Notes: generated by a model not told the origin, from the sequence alone. Positions 1 through 6,250 are shown, numbered from the stretch's first letter. The stretch: DNA of 6,381 bases from Spirochaetota bacterium (GCA_023421875.1 JAEZSM010000047.1:1-6381), one strand, 5' to 3'. Numbers and translations: made by a program.

Positions 1-982
1 GGTAGATAGCCGTGCCGTCCATATTGATGGTAGCGCCCAGAGGCAGGGTAAAGGAAGCGATGGAACGGGGAGCTCCCAGATTTTCTTCTGCGCAGCGCAT
101 GGTGATTGGCAGAGTGCCGCCGGAAGAACGGGTTACGAAGGCGGTGATCATGGCCTCGTTGGCTCCCTTTAAAAACTTGACAAATCCGAGCTTATACACC
201 GACAGGAGCCCGCCATATACGCCCACCATATGTACTATCAAGCCGATATAGACCGTGAGGGTGACGATGAGGAGGGGGCCGATAGCCTTGGGACCCTGCT
301 GGGCAAAGACCTGGGCGATGAGGACAAACACGCCGATGGGCGCGTACTGCATGATGCCGCCCACAAGCTTGTACATGGATTCGGCTCCAGCGTTCACCAC
401 GTCGACGAGGGTGGAGCCGGCCTTGGCCAGTTCCTTGTTCGAAGCGTCTTTGATGTAGGAGAGGGCGATGCCGAATACCACGGCGAAGAAGATGATGGGC
501 AGCACATCACCCTTGGCCAGGGAGTCGACGGGGTTGGTGGGGACGATATTGAGAAGGATCGTGGCGATCGTAGGAGCCGCCGCCGCCTTACCCTGCACCC
601 CCGCAGCTCCCACGATATTGAACCCGGCTCCGGGCTGCAGAATGTTCGCGAAGACCAGCCCGATGAGAACAGCAAAAGCGCTGGTGATCAAATAGTAAAC
701 CATGATCTTGACGCCAACTCGTCCGAGGCGTCCGGGAGCTATGCTTGCCGCACCGGCGATGAGGGAGAAAAGGATTACAGGCACTACGATCATCTTGAGA
801 AGCCTGATAAAGAGATCGCCGAAGAACTTGGTGTTGTCCACGAAGGGTTTGACCGCGTCGGGGAAGAACCCGAGGATAATACCCACGATCGCGCCAAGGA
901 CGAGACCGATGAGTATGCGCGCGAGGAGGTTGGACTTAAAGTACCAACTCAATATCCCGCGCTTCTCTTGCTTTTCAGCCAT
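1..982 (-). CDS. Dicarboxylate/amino-acid:cation symporter, GltPh-like (3' end outside the window)
   Basis: This is a secondary transporter of the DAACS (GltP/GltPh/SstT) family. It should import an acidic amino acid or dicarboxylate across the inner membrane, driven by Na+ or H+. I translated 327 residues from ATG 982 to the left edge with no stop. The family usually has about 400-430 residues, so roughly 90 C-terminal residues, including TM8 with its substrate-binding Arg/Asp/Asn, are missing. Visible landmarks are hydrophobic spans from residue 20, VYYLITSAFA near 95-104, LLNIVPTNPVDSL near 143-155, the HP1 re-entrant loop TRSSGGTLPITM at 284-295, and the TM7 motif NMDGTAIY at 320-327. These closely match what I recall of the archaeal aspartate transporter GltPh. 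The third HP1 serine is Gly here. ATG 982 is chosen because AAGGAGG (990-996 region) lies 7 bases upstream; in-frame ATG 988 would be only 1 base from it. The gene is divergent from the racemase. Family confidence is high; the exact substrate is not determined. Confidence 0.95.
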   Translation of the reverse strand, partial: MAEKQEKRGILSWYFKSNLLARILIGLVLGAIVGIILGFFPDAVKPFVDNTKFFGDLFIRLLKMIVVPVILFSLIAGAASIAPGRLGRVGVKIMVYYLITSAFAVLIGLVFANILQPGAGFNIVGAAGVQGKAAAAPTIATILLNIVPTNPVDSLAKGDVLPIIFFAVVFGIALSYIKDASNKELAKAGSTLVDVVNAGAESMYKLVGGIMQYAPIGVFVLIAQVFAQQGPKAIGPLLIVTLTVYIGLIVHMVGVYGGLLSVYKLGFVKFLKGANEAMITAFVTRSSGGTLPITMRCAEENLGAPRSIASFTLPLGATINMDGTAIY

Positions 983-1063
983 CTTCATTCCTCCTTAGGA
1001 ATATGCTCGAGAATCCCGCCTCGCAAGGCGACATCGCGACCGAGCGGGCGACGACCAAGGGCA

Positions 1064-1092
1064 ATCATACTCCCAAAAATTGGTAAACGCAA
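1064..1092 (-). promoter_or_regulatory. Sigma70-type promoter of the symporter gene
   Basis: Read on the minus strand, a -35 box TTGCGT (1087-1092) is followed after exactly 17 bases by a -10 box TATGAT (1064-1069). The -10 differs from consensus at one position. Transcription would start near 1057, giving a leader of about 75 bases before ATG 982. The spacer contains a short imperfect palindrome, CCAAAAATTGG (1073-1083), which could be an operator. The leader contains a small hairpin, CGCCT-TGCG-AGGCG (1017-1030). Confidence 0.65.
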
Positions 1093-1174
1093 ATATTTTC
1101 ATTCATTCCATCCATCGATTCTCAGGAACTCTTGGCCGCAGATAAAGCGGGAGGTCTTTTAACCTGAATGGACG

Positions 1175-1186
1175 GTGGCCGGCCAC
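1175..1186. repeat. Perfect 12-bp palindrome, possible operator
   Basis: The sequence GTGGCCGGCCAC is its own reverse complement. It lies 36 bases upstream of the chosen racemase start, where an operator or regulator site would be expected. At the GC content of this region such a palindrome can arise by chance, so an operator role is only a suggestion. Its first three bases also form an in-frame GTG, an alternative but less likely racemase start. Confidence 0.3.
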
Positions 1187-1203
1187 TTTACACGGCGCCT
1201 GTC

Positions 1204-1220
1204 GGCAATGCAGGATTGCC
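1204..1220 (+). promoter_or_regulatory. Hairpin enclosing the racemase ribosome binding site
   Basis: GGCAAT (1204-1209) pairs perfectly with ATTGCC (1215-1220) around the loop GCAGG. The only Shine-Dalgarno-like bases for the racemase, AGGA at 1212-1215, sit in the loop and the first base of the 3' arm, 7 bases before ATG 1223. The six-base stem is clear in the sequence. A role in limiting translation initiation is inferred. Confidence 0.4.
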
Positions 1221-1222
1221 CT

Positions 1223-1921
1223 ATGAAAACCATCGGCATTCTCGGAGGCATGGGCCCCGAGGCTACACTGGAGTTTTTCAAGACACTTCTGAGTTACGAC
1301 AAGGCGGAGCGTGATCAGGATCATCTTCACATAATCATAGAAAACAATCCCGCCATACCGGACAGAACTGCCTTCATCCTCGGCAAGGGCGAAGACCCCT
1401 TGCCGGCTCTGCTGGCAACGGCCGGACGGCTCCGGGCTGCCGGAGCCGAAATCGTCGGCATGCCCTGCATGACCGCGCATCATTTTCTTTCCAAAATCAG
1501 GGCAAGCTCGCCTCTCCATTTTGTATCCGCCCTCGAGACCATGGAGCTAACGTTGCGCGACACCTATAAGAATATCGATACTTTGGGAATACTCGCCACC
1601 GCCGGCAGCAAGGCGGCGAGACTCTACGAGTCAGCGCTGCCGCGTTATGCGATTCTTTGGCCTGAGGAGGAAGAGCAGAAAGCCTTAGTCATGGAAGCCA
1701 TCTACGGCAAGGAAGGAATAAAGGCGGGCAACCGCGGCGAGACACCTAAGGCCCTGTTGAAGCGGGCTGCGCAGTCCCTCATCGGAAGGGGAGCGCAGGC
1801 GATAGTCGCCGGCTGCACCGAAGTACCCCTCGCCCTCGTGCAACGCGATATACACGTACCGCTGCTCGATCCCATGCAGATGCTCGCCGCCGCCTTGGTG
1901 CGCAAAGCGCGGGAGGGCTAG
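1223..1921 (+). CDS. Aspartate/glutamate racemase family protein
   Basis: This is a cofactor-independent amino-acid racemase of the Asp/Glu racemase superfamily, probably cytoplasmic, interconverting L- and D- forms by a two-cysteine mechanism. The 232-residue product has the family N terminus with GGMGPEAT at residues 8-15 and NNPAIPDRT at 41-49. The two catalytic cysteines are present: Cys82 in GMPCMTAH (79-86) and Cys198 in AGCTEVPL (196-203). The length is normal for the family. The Asn that commonly follows the first Cys (CNTAH) is Met83 here, which may alter specificity. ATG 1223 is chosen because MKTIGILGGMGPEAT is the usual family start; ATG 1208 and GTG 1175 are in frame upstream but add residues of no visible meaning. 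The gene is monocistronic in the window and converges on the membrane-protein gene with a 4-base gap. Aspartate, glutamate or another amino acid could be the substrate; the superfamily also includes non-racemases such as maleate isomerase and hydantoin racemase. Confidence 0.9.
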   Translation: MKTIGILGGMGPEATLEFFKTLLSYDKAERDQDHLHIIIENNPAIPDRTAFILGKGEDPLPALLATAGRLRAAGAEIVGMPCMTAHHFLSKIRASSPLHFVSALETMELTLRDTYKNIDTLGILATAGSKAARLYESALPRYAILWPEEEEQKALVMEAIYGKEGIKAGNRGETPKALLKRAAQSLIGRGAQAIVAGCTEVPLALVQRDIHVPLLDPMQMLAAALVRKAREG

Positions 1922-1925
1922 TAAG

Positions 1926-2618
1926 CTAACCTTCCAGATCGGTCCCCTGCCCTACCCGCTGTTTTTCCCTTAAGTTTTTTATAAAGTCTTCGAAGGCCTT
2001 TTTAGCCATGTCCTTGCAGCCAAGACCGAAGGCGAGGCCAATTCCGAGTGCTACGGCCGCGAACAGAATGATGAAGATAGTGCTTATGATCGTCTGTCCC
2101 AAACCTAGCTGCTCCAGCGCCATGGTGGCGACGATAAAATACCCGAGATATTTTATTCCTCTTCCGATGAGGTCGGGACTGTGTACTGCCGCGTTGCGCG
2201 CTATAGTAACGATAAAGTTGGAAAGGAAGGTGACCACGACAAAACCGATGATGACTGTTATCAAGGTGGCCAGCAGGTTGGGCAGGGCGGAGCGCATCCA
2301 TGCCGAAAGAGAGTTGGCCGCTCCCTTATCCAGCCTGGCGACGGTGTTGGAAAGCACGAGGATCATAAGAAACCAGTAGAGCAGGTAGCCCACAAGCCTG
2401 GACGGAGAGTGGTGAACATTGCCCTTTCTCAGAAAACTAGCGATGCCTGTTTTCTCGCTGAGGCGGTCGAAGCGCAGCAATCCCAACAACTTAGGAATGA
2501 GCAGGCGAACCAGCACTGCCGCCAGCCAGCCAACCACAAAGGTGAGGAGCGCCCCCCCTATGGGCGGAAGATCGCCGGAAAACGAGCGGAAAGAATCAAG
2601 TATATTGTTTAAATCCAT
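1926..2618 (-). CDS. Multi-span membrane protein, MscS-related TM-helix repeat type
   Basis: This 230-residue inner-membrane protein has about five hydrophobic segments, roughly at residues 20-40, 76-92, 113-138, 154-172 and 176-198. The last ends in VALGIGLAFGLGCKDMAKK, which resembles the conserved glycine-rich pore-lining region of small-conductance mechanosensitive channel relatives (Pfam TM_helix, PF05552). The cytoplasmic beta domain of true MscS is absent; only about 30 charged residues follow the last span. It may form or regulate an osmotic or efflux channel, but its function is inferred from family resemblance alone. ATG 2618 is supported by AGGAGG at 2624-2629, 5 bases upstream. 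It lies 37 bases downstream of the opine-dehydrogenase gene on the same strand and may be the last gene of that operon, though a hairpin separates them. Confidence 0.75.
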   Translation of the reverse strand: MDLNNILDSFRSFSGDLPPIGGALLTFVVGWLAAVLVRLLIPKLLGLLRFDRLSEKTGIASFLRKGNVHHSPSRLVGYLLYWFLMILVLSNTVARLDKGAANSLSAWMRSALPNLLATLITVIIGFVVVTFLSNFIVTIARNAAVHSPDLIGRGIKYLGYFIVATMALEQLGLGQTIISTIFIILFAAVALGIGLAFGLGCKDMAKKAFEDFIKNLREKQRVGQGTDLEG

Positions 2619-2640
2619 GTGCGCCTCCTGAATTAGTTAC

Positions 2641-2664
2641 TAAAACCGCCGTCCCTCAGACGGC
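2641..2664 (-). terminator. Weak terminator or attenuator hairpin after the opine-dehydrogenase gene
   Basis: On the minus strand, GCCGTC (2659-2664) pairs perfectly with GACGGC (2648-2653) around the loop TGAGG. The dehydrogenase stop codon TGA lies in the loop. The stem is followed by GG and four T residues. The six-base GC-rich stem is real, but the T-run is short and offset, so partial termination between the dehydrogenase and the membrane-protein gene is more likely than a full stop. Confidence 0.4.
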
Positions 2665-3807
2665 TCCGTCCGTCACGAGCCTATGGATCTGCTCCACGCT
2701 CATGCCCTCGATCCCCAGACTCTGGACAGTTCGCCCGTTACTTCGGTAGTCCTGATCGCTCATCATCTGGGCGAGGTCTATCACCAGATCGATGGCCGGC
2801 GTGGGAACTTTGAGCATCCGACCGATGGAAGCCATGGGCACCAGGCTCATGGGCACATCCTCCCAGACGTACCGGTGCTGGATAGTCGAGGGCGCCTTGA
2901 TTCCCGCATAGCCAGAAGTAGCCTTGATCGCCTCGCAGAGAGAATTACCCGGAGAATCGTAGCTGAGATACAGCCATTCCCTGGCGGAAACGGTGCGCAC
3001 GCCCAAGGCCTGCGCAAGCGCCATTCGTTCATCGTCCACCCGCTGGAGCACCTTGGCCACCGCCGGGGAAACACCCTGAATGTAGTACTCGAAATTGCCC
3101 TGGGTGGATTCGATCCATCCCGCGTTGAGCAGCGTGAGAGCCGGATGGAAGATCGCGCCGATGTTCTCAAGGCTCGTGGCCAGCACATTGCTCCCGGCGC
3201 TGAACTGGGGAAAGGCCTGGTTGAGCACTCCCAGCGCATCGGGTGTCATGTGGGAGGGCAAGGCGCTCACCGGGACTCCGTTTTTTACCCGGAAAATATG
3301 GCCCCTGTGCCGGTTGATCATGCGGGAGGCGTAGACGAAGGTCTGGGCTTCCACGACGACAGGCCGCTGATCGGTGCCGGATCGCCGCAGGGCTTCCTTG
3401 AACTCCAAGGCTCCTCCAGTTCTTCCCGGATTGAGGACGACGATCTGTCCATCCTTCAAAAAGGGAGCCATGATCTCGGCAAGGGGTAGATGGGCGGTGG
3501 AGGGTGTGACGATCATGATCACATCGGCCCCGTCCAAAGCAGTCCGTATGGAAGAGGTGGCCTTATGGACAGGGCCGAAGCCCTCCACCGCCCCCTCCAG
3601 GTCGATGCCTCCGTACCAGCGCACGGCGTTGAGGTGCTCGTCGGTCCTGTTGTAGAGCTGGACCTGGAATCCCATATAGCCCAGGTGTCCAGCCATGGCC
3701 AGGCCTCCGTTTCCGGCGCCGGCTACGCACCAGACGGCTTCTTTCCCCTTGTTCCGCGCCTGCGTGAGAAGCTCCCTCACATCGTTCCAGTCTTTACCGC
3801 TTGGCAT
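2656..3807 (-). CDS. NAD(P)-dependent opine (octopine/nopaline) dehydrogenase family protein
   Basis: Members of this family catalyse the reversible NAD(P)H-dependent joining of an amino acid's amino group to a 2-keto acid, giving an opine. The 383-residue product has the N-terminal Rossmann fold with GAGNGG at residues 30-35 after the strand AVWCVA, and VIMIVTPSTAH at 96-106. The C-terminal helical domain carries ENIGAIFHP at 214-222, with the likely catalytic His221, and HRYVWEDVP at 311-319, with its likely partner Asp317. All key positions look intact, so it should be active; amino-acid and keto-acid partners cannot be read from sequence. ATG 3807 lies inside the 3' end of the mutase-like gene (14-base overlap), with GGAG 6 bases before it, so translation is probably coupled. 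About 24 residues precede the first beta strand. The coupling suggests that the dehydrogenase acts on the substrate or product of the mutase-like protein. Another family oxidoreductase activity remains possible. Confidence 0.88.
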   Translation of the reverse strand: MPSGKDWNDVRELLTQARNKGKEAVWCVAGAGNGGLAMAGHLGYMGFQVQLYNRTDEHLNAVRWYGGIDLEGAVEGFGPVHKATSSIRTALDGADVIMIVTPSTAHLPLAEIMAPFLKDGQIVVLNPGRTGGALEFKEALRRSGTDQRPVVVEAQTFVYASRMINRHRGHIFRVKNGVPVSALPSHMTPDALGVLNQAFPQFSAGSNVLATSLENIGAIFHPALTLLNAGWIESTQGNFEYYIQGVSPAVAKVLQRVDDERMALAQALGVRTVSAREWLYLSYDSPGNSLCEAIKATSGYAGIKAPSTIQHRYVWEDVPMSLVPMASIGRMLKVPTPAIDLVIDLAQMMSDQDYRSNGRTVQSLGIEGMSVEQIHRLVTDGAV

Positions 3808-5686
3808 GGGGAGCTCCAGAGCGGGCGGCCAGGGCGATATTTTCCTTGATCATCTCTATCCTCCTCTCTACGGAAAGGGGTTTACCCGTCTCGTCGAGAG
3901 CCTTGACTCCGCCTTGGACAAGGCCTGTAGGTATGTCGGCATTGGGGAATTCCGATCTTAGATTGGTAAGCCAGGGAAGCGGAAAAACGCCAAGCTTGAG
4001 CATGGAATACAAGCCCTGGGGCGTGTAAGCATCAGGGATGAGCGATTCCACAGCATTGATCATCTCCTTGGCCTGGCGGTAAAGCTCCTCTTCCCGCACT
4101 GCCAGTTCCTCGTTCCGCCCCATGTCTTCCACGGCGCCCTCGGCCCGGAGACGTCGATACTCCGTAAGAGCGTACAGGGTGATCTTGATGCTCTCTTCCA
4201 TAACATCGGGATCAGCGAGTCTGAAGGCTTCGGAATAACTCACCACATGGATGAGCTGCGGGCTCCCGCTATCCCTCGGCTCTATGTCGTCCATCAGGGC
4301 GGTCACGGCGGCAAGCTGAGCCTTGGCTTTATCGGCGTCGGGCGAGAAATAGTCCAAGCCACCCCTGGGCTGGAGATATGCCTTGAACCTCGGTTCCTCC
4401 AGTTCCCGAACCAGGCGCACCAGCACCCTGGCCTTGGCCAGGTCCTGAATGCCCCAGAGATACTTGGGAGTGTTCAGCATGATCTGAAGAACCAGATTAT
4501 TTATCCCCTGGAGCTTGGCCGCCTTGGCCGCGACAAGGCCCGACACCACATAGCCCAGGTCATCGGTGCCCCGGAAGGCGAAGTGGTGGGGAACATTGGG
4601 TTCGAAGGGCTTGCCTGTGGATGCGATATATCTGAGTGTTTCAAAATGTTCCTCGAGGTTTTTGAGCACCGGATTGGGCCCTCGTCCGTCCAGCTGGCAG
4701 AACCACCAAAGCGAAAGGGCATGCCAGGCGATATCCAGGGTTTTTTCGTTTATCCGGGCGAGGGCGGGGACATTCTTCGTGCCGGAGTAGGTCCTCACGA
4801 GCATCGGCCTGGCGGCTTCCCAAACCGCCGCGAACTCCTCGCCGGTCGCTATGGGCACCCCACCGCCGTTGCTCATGCCTTCCCAGGTTTCGCCGAAGTT
4901 AGACTGGGTCAGCTGGGAGCTTCCGATGGAAAGCACGTCCAGGTAGCCGCCGGAGGCCAGGCGCCTGGTCCAGTCCAGGAAGAGTTTTACCGCTTCCCGG
5001 CGGTCGCTCAGGTAAGGCCCGGCATGGACCCTGGTGAGGGGAGGCAATCCGAGAGCCTGGCTGTGGGCGACCCTGTCGGTGAGCCTGTCTCCTCTCAGTC
5101 CGAAATTTTTGTACCCCGAGCGGTCTATAGGTTTTAAGCTTCGGTACCCGCCACTTCTGACCAGGGCTTCTCCGAAGGCCATACGGGCGCTGTCGTACTT
5201 AAGCCCCTCGGACATGGAGCTGGGCATGAGTTCCTCGGGAATTCCCAGCTTTTTCATTGTCTCGTGGGGCGTTTCGTCTCCTATAAAGACCTCGTCAGTA
5301 TCAGGAAAACGCTCCAAGACGGCTTCGCAGGCTTCGGGCAGGCCGGCGAAGAAGAGGCCTCTCACCGTTCCGCCATCCTTGGCCATGAGCTTTTCGCGAA
5401 AGAGGAATTCCCGGAGCGACGCGTAGGTCCGGAGCGCATCCTGTGGATCGAGTCTGTAGCTCAAGCCTAAGAGGCTTATGCCCTTGTTTCGGATCCATGC
5501 GCGCAAAAGCCTTCCGCCGCCTCCGCGGCTCAAGCCTTCCAGTTCGTGGCTGAGTTCCTCGTCGGCTATCCAGGAGCGTATGGAGCACTGCTCCAAGACC
5601 TGGGAAAAGGAAATGATTCCGAGGGTATGGACGTCTATGGAAGGATGGAGCAAGCCGAATACGTCGTCTCTGCTGATCTTGAACAT
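3794..5686 (-). CDS. Cobalamin-binding mutase-like protein: GlmS-like domain fused to a GlmE-like barrel
   Basis: This 630-residue protein resembles both subunits of adenosylcobalamin-dependent glutamate mutase joined in one chain. Residues about 1-150 look like a B12-binding Rossmann domain: DVHTLG at 18-23 fits the DxHxxG motif whose His ligates cobalt, LLGLSYRL at 72-79 stands where GLS-SxL is expected, and LFFAGLPEA at 111-119 replaces the usual GG. From about residue 215 the order of segments follows GlmE/MutE: DVLSIGSSQLTQSNFGE (250-266), GGGVPIATG (274-282), a central VPHHFAFRG (365-373), NNLVLQIMLNTP (396-407), IHVVSYSEAFRLADPD (479-494), and a C-terminal LKLGVFPLP...ETGKPLSVERR. The length equals about 135 + 480 residues, the sum of the two subunits. 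The track-style GTG 5695 overlaps the ribosome binding site, so ATG 5686, 8 bases after AGGAGG (5695-5700), is chosen. It precedes and overlaps the opine-dehydrogenase gene. The reaction is not known to me; a rearrangement of an amino acid is inferred. Confidence 0.8.
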   Translation of the reverse strand: MFKISRDDVFGLLHPSIDVHTLGIISFSQVLEQCSIRSWIADEELSHELEGLSRGGGGRLLRAWIRNKGISLLGLSYRLDPQDALRTYASLREFLFREKLMAKDGGTVRGLFFAGLPEACEAVLERFPDTDEVFIGDETPHETMKKLGIPEELMPSSMSEGLKYDSARMAFGEALVRSGGYRSLKPIDRSGYKNFGLRGDRLTDRVAHSQALGLPPLTRVHAGPYLSDRREAVKLFLDWTRRLASGGYLDVLSIGSSQLTQSNFGETWEGMSNGGGVPIATGEEFAAVWEAARPMLVRTYSGTKNVPALARINEKTLDIAWHALSLWWFCQLDGRGPNPVLKNLEEHFETLRYIASTGKPFEPNVPHHFAFRGTDDLGYVVSGLVAAKAAKLQGINNLVLQIMLNTPKYLWGIQDLAKARVLVRLVRELEEPRFKAYLQPRGGLDYFSPDADKAKAQLAAVTALMDDIEPRDSGSPQLIHVVSYSEAFRLADPDVMEESIKITLYALTEYRRLRAEGAVEDMGRNEELAVREEELYRQAKEMINAVESLIPDAYTPQGLYSMLKLGVFPLPWLTNLRSEFPNADIPTGLVQGGVKALDETGKPLSVERRIEMIKENIALAARSGAPHAKR

Positions 5687-5843
5687 TTTTCGCACCTCCT
5701 TGGCCTAGGCGTATCTCAATTTCCCCCCACCCTCTCCTTCTGACGAGTACCGTGTCGTAGCTTAGAAAATACCACGTAATCAGCTCCAGCGGCAGTGGAA
5801 TGAGAAAAAATTGAAGAAAAATTTCAGGATGAGTTCAGGCAGC
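5687..5843 (-). other. Leader region of the mutase-dehydrogenase genes
   Basis: This 157-base gap separates the FmdB-type gene from the mutase-like gene. On the minus strand it begins with a T-rich stretch (two runs of five or six T residues, about 5804-5825) and ends with the strong AGGAGG at 5695-5700. I see no convincing -35/-10 pair; TGCCGC and TATTTT at 17 bases is a weak match. No cobalamin riboswitch box or other structured leader was recognised, although a 157-base region is too short for most full riboswitches. Transcription may come from an unidentified promoter or by readthrough from the FmdB-type gene. Confidence 0.45.
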
Positions 5844-5857
5844 CTACGATACTGCCT
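5804..5857 (-). terminator. Possible weak terminator after the FmdB-type gene
   Basis: On the minus strand AGGCAG (5852-5857) pairs with CTGCCT (5837-5842) around a nine-base loop that contains the stop codon TAG. T-rich runs follow from about 5825 downward, but more than ten bases beyond the stem, so the arrangement is not a classical intrinsic terminator. Partial termination is possible; the alternative is simple readthrough into the mutase-like gene. Confidence 0.25.
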
Positions 5858-6200
5858 TGGTGGCCGCAGCCGCTGTCGGCGTAGAAGCCGGGCTGGAGGG
5901 CGCGGAGGCCGCGGGGCTTGCGGGGTTCGACGCTGCGGGAGTTTTTTCTGTCCTGGGAATGCCAGATTCGCCCTTGGGCTCAGAGGAGGATTTGGATATG
6001 CCCGTGGCGCCGGTGGAGGATTTTCTGGAATCGTTGATATAAAAACCGCTACCTTTGAAAATTATGCCGCTGCCTCCGCCTATCATGCGGCGGACCTGGC
6101 CTCCGCACTCAGGACAGATCTTGACCGGTTCATCGGACATGGCCTGAAACTTTTCGAAGTTATAATGGCAGTCTCGGCATTCATATTCATACGTAGGCAT
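5844..6200 (-). CDS. FmdB family zinc-ribbon protein with low-complexity C-terminal tail
   Basis: This 118-residue protein belongs to the FmdB/CxxC_CXXC_SSSS family of small zinc ribbons, often called putative regulators, whose molecular role is unclear. The zinc site is complete: Cys8-x-x-Cys11 in ECRDC and Cys29-x-x-Cys32 in CPECGG. It is followed by the family signature GGGSGIIFKGSGFYINDSR at residues 41-59. From about residue 60 to the end the chain is rich in Ser, Ala, Pro and Thr, with repeated AASNPASPAASAPSSP-like stretches, and is probably disordered. ATG 6200 gives the standard MPTYEYEC start, and GAGG lies 8 bases upstream. It is the first gene in the minus-strand series, 157 bases before the mutase-like gene, and has its own likely promoter. 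A functional link to its downstream neighbours is not shown by the sequence. Confidence 0.93.
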   Translation of the reverse strand: MPTYEYECRDCHYNFEKFQAMSDEPVKICPECGGQVRRMIGGGSGIIFKGSGFYINDSRKSSTGATGISKSSSEPKGESGIPRTEKTPAASNPASPAASAPSSPASTPTAAAATKAVS

Positions 6201-6250
6201 CGCTGCTACCTCGGTTTGTGCAGAAAATGTGATTGTTGCATTCGCTGGTC

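Larger units (their letters stand above)
983..1222. other. Divergent intergenic region between symporter and racemase
   Basis: This 240-base region serves both divergent genes. It holds the minus-strand symporter promoter (1064-1092), the leader hairpin (1017-1030), a perfect 12-base palindrome GTGGCCGGCCAC (1175-1186) and a hairpin just before the racemase start (1204-1220). I found no convincing plus-strand promoter. The best pair, TTGGCC (1132-1137) and TTTTAA (1157-1162), has a 19-base spacer and poor matches. I saw no regulator gene beside it in the window. Confidence 0.6.

Noticed and set aside
230..1162. Long plus-strand open frame of 310 codons
   Set aside because: It is antisense to the symporter, whose motifs are unmistakable on the minus strand. 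The plus frame is rich in Asp, Glu, Gly and His, as mirror frames of hydrophobic genes often are, and shows no known motif.
1103..1519. Minus-strand open frame of 138 codons across the divergent region
   Set aside because: It overlaps the well-supported racemase 5' end and the symporter promoter region, and shows no recognisable motif.
2659..2670. Palindrome GACGGCTCCGTC as a terminator
   Set aside because: Its loop would be only 2 bases. The overlapping hairpin at 2648-2664 has a feasible five-base loop and is the better explanation.
2683..3489. Plus-strand open frame of 268 codons
   Set aside because: It is antisense to the opine-dehydrogenase gene, which has all its catalytic motifs. The plus frame is His- and Gly-rich without domain signals.
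4247..5137. Plus-strand open frame of 296 codons
   Set aside because: It lies fully inside the mutase-like gene on the opposite strand, lacks a ribosome binding site that stands out and matches no family I recognise.
5701..5843. Cobalamin riboswitch before the mutase-like gene
   Set aside because: I looked for a conserved B12-box-like core and supporting stems and found none. The gap is also short for this class.
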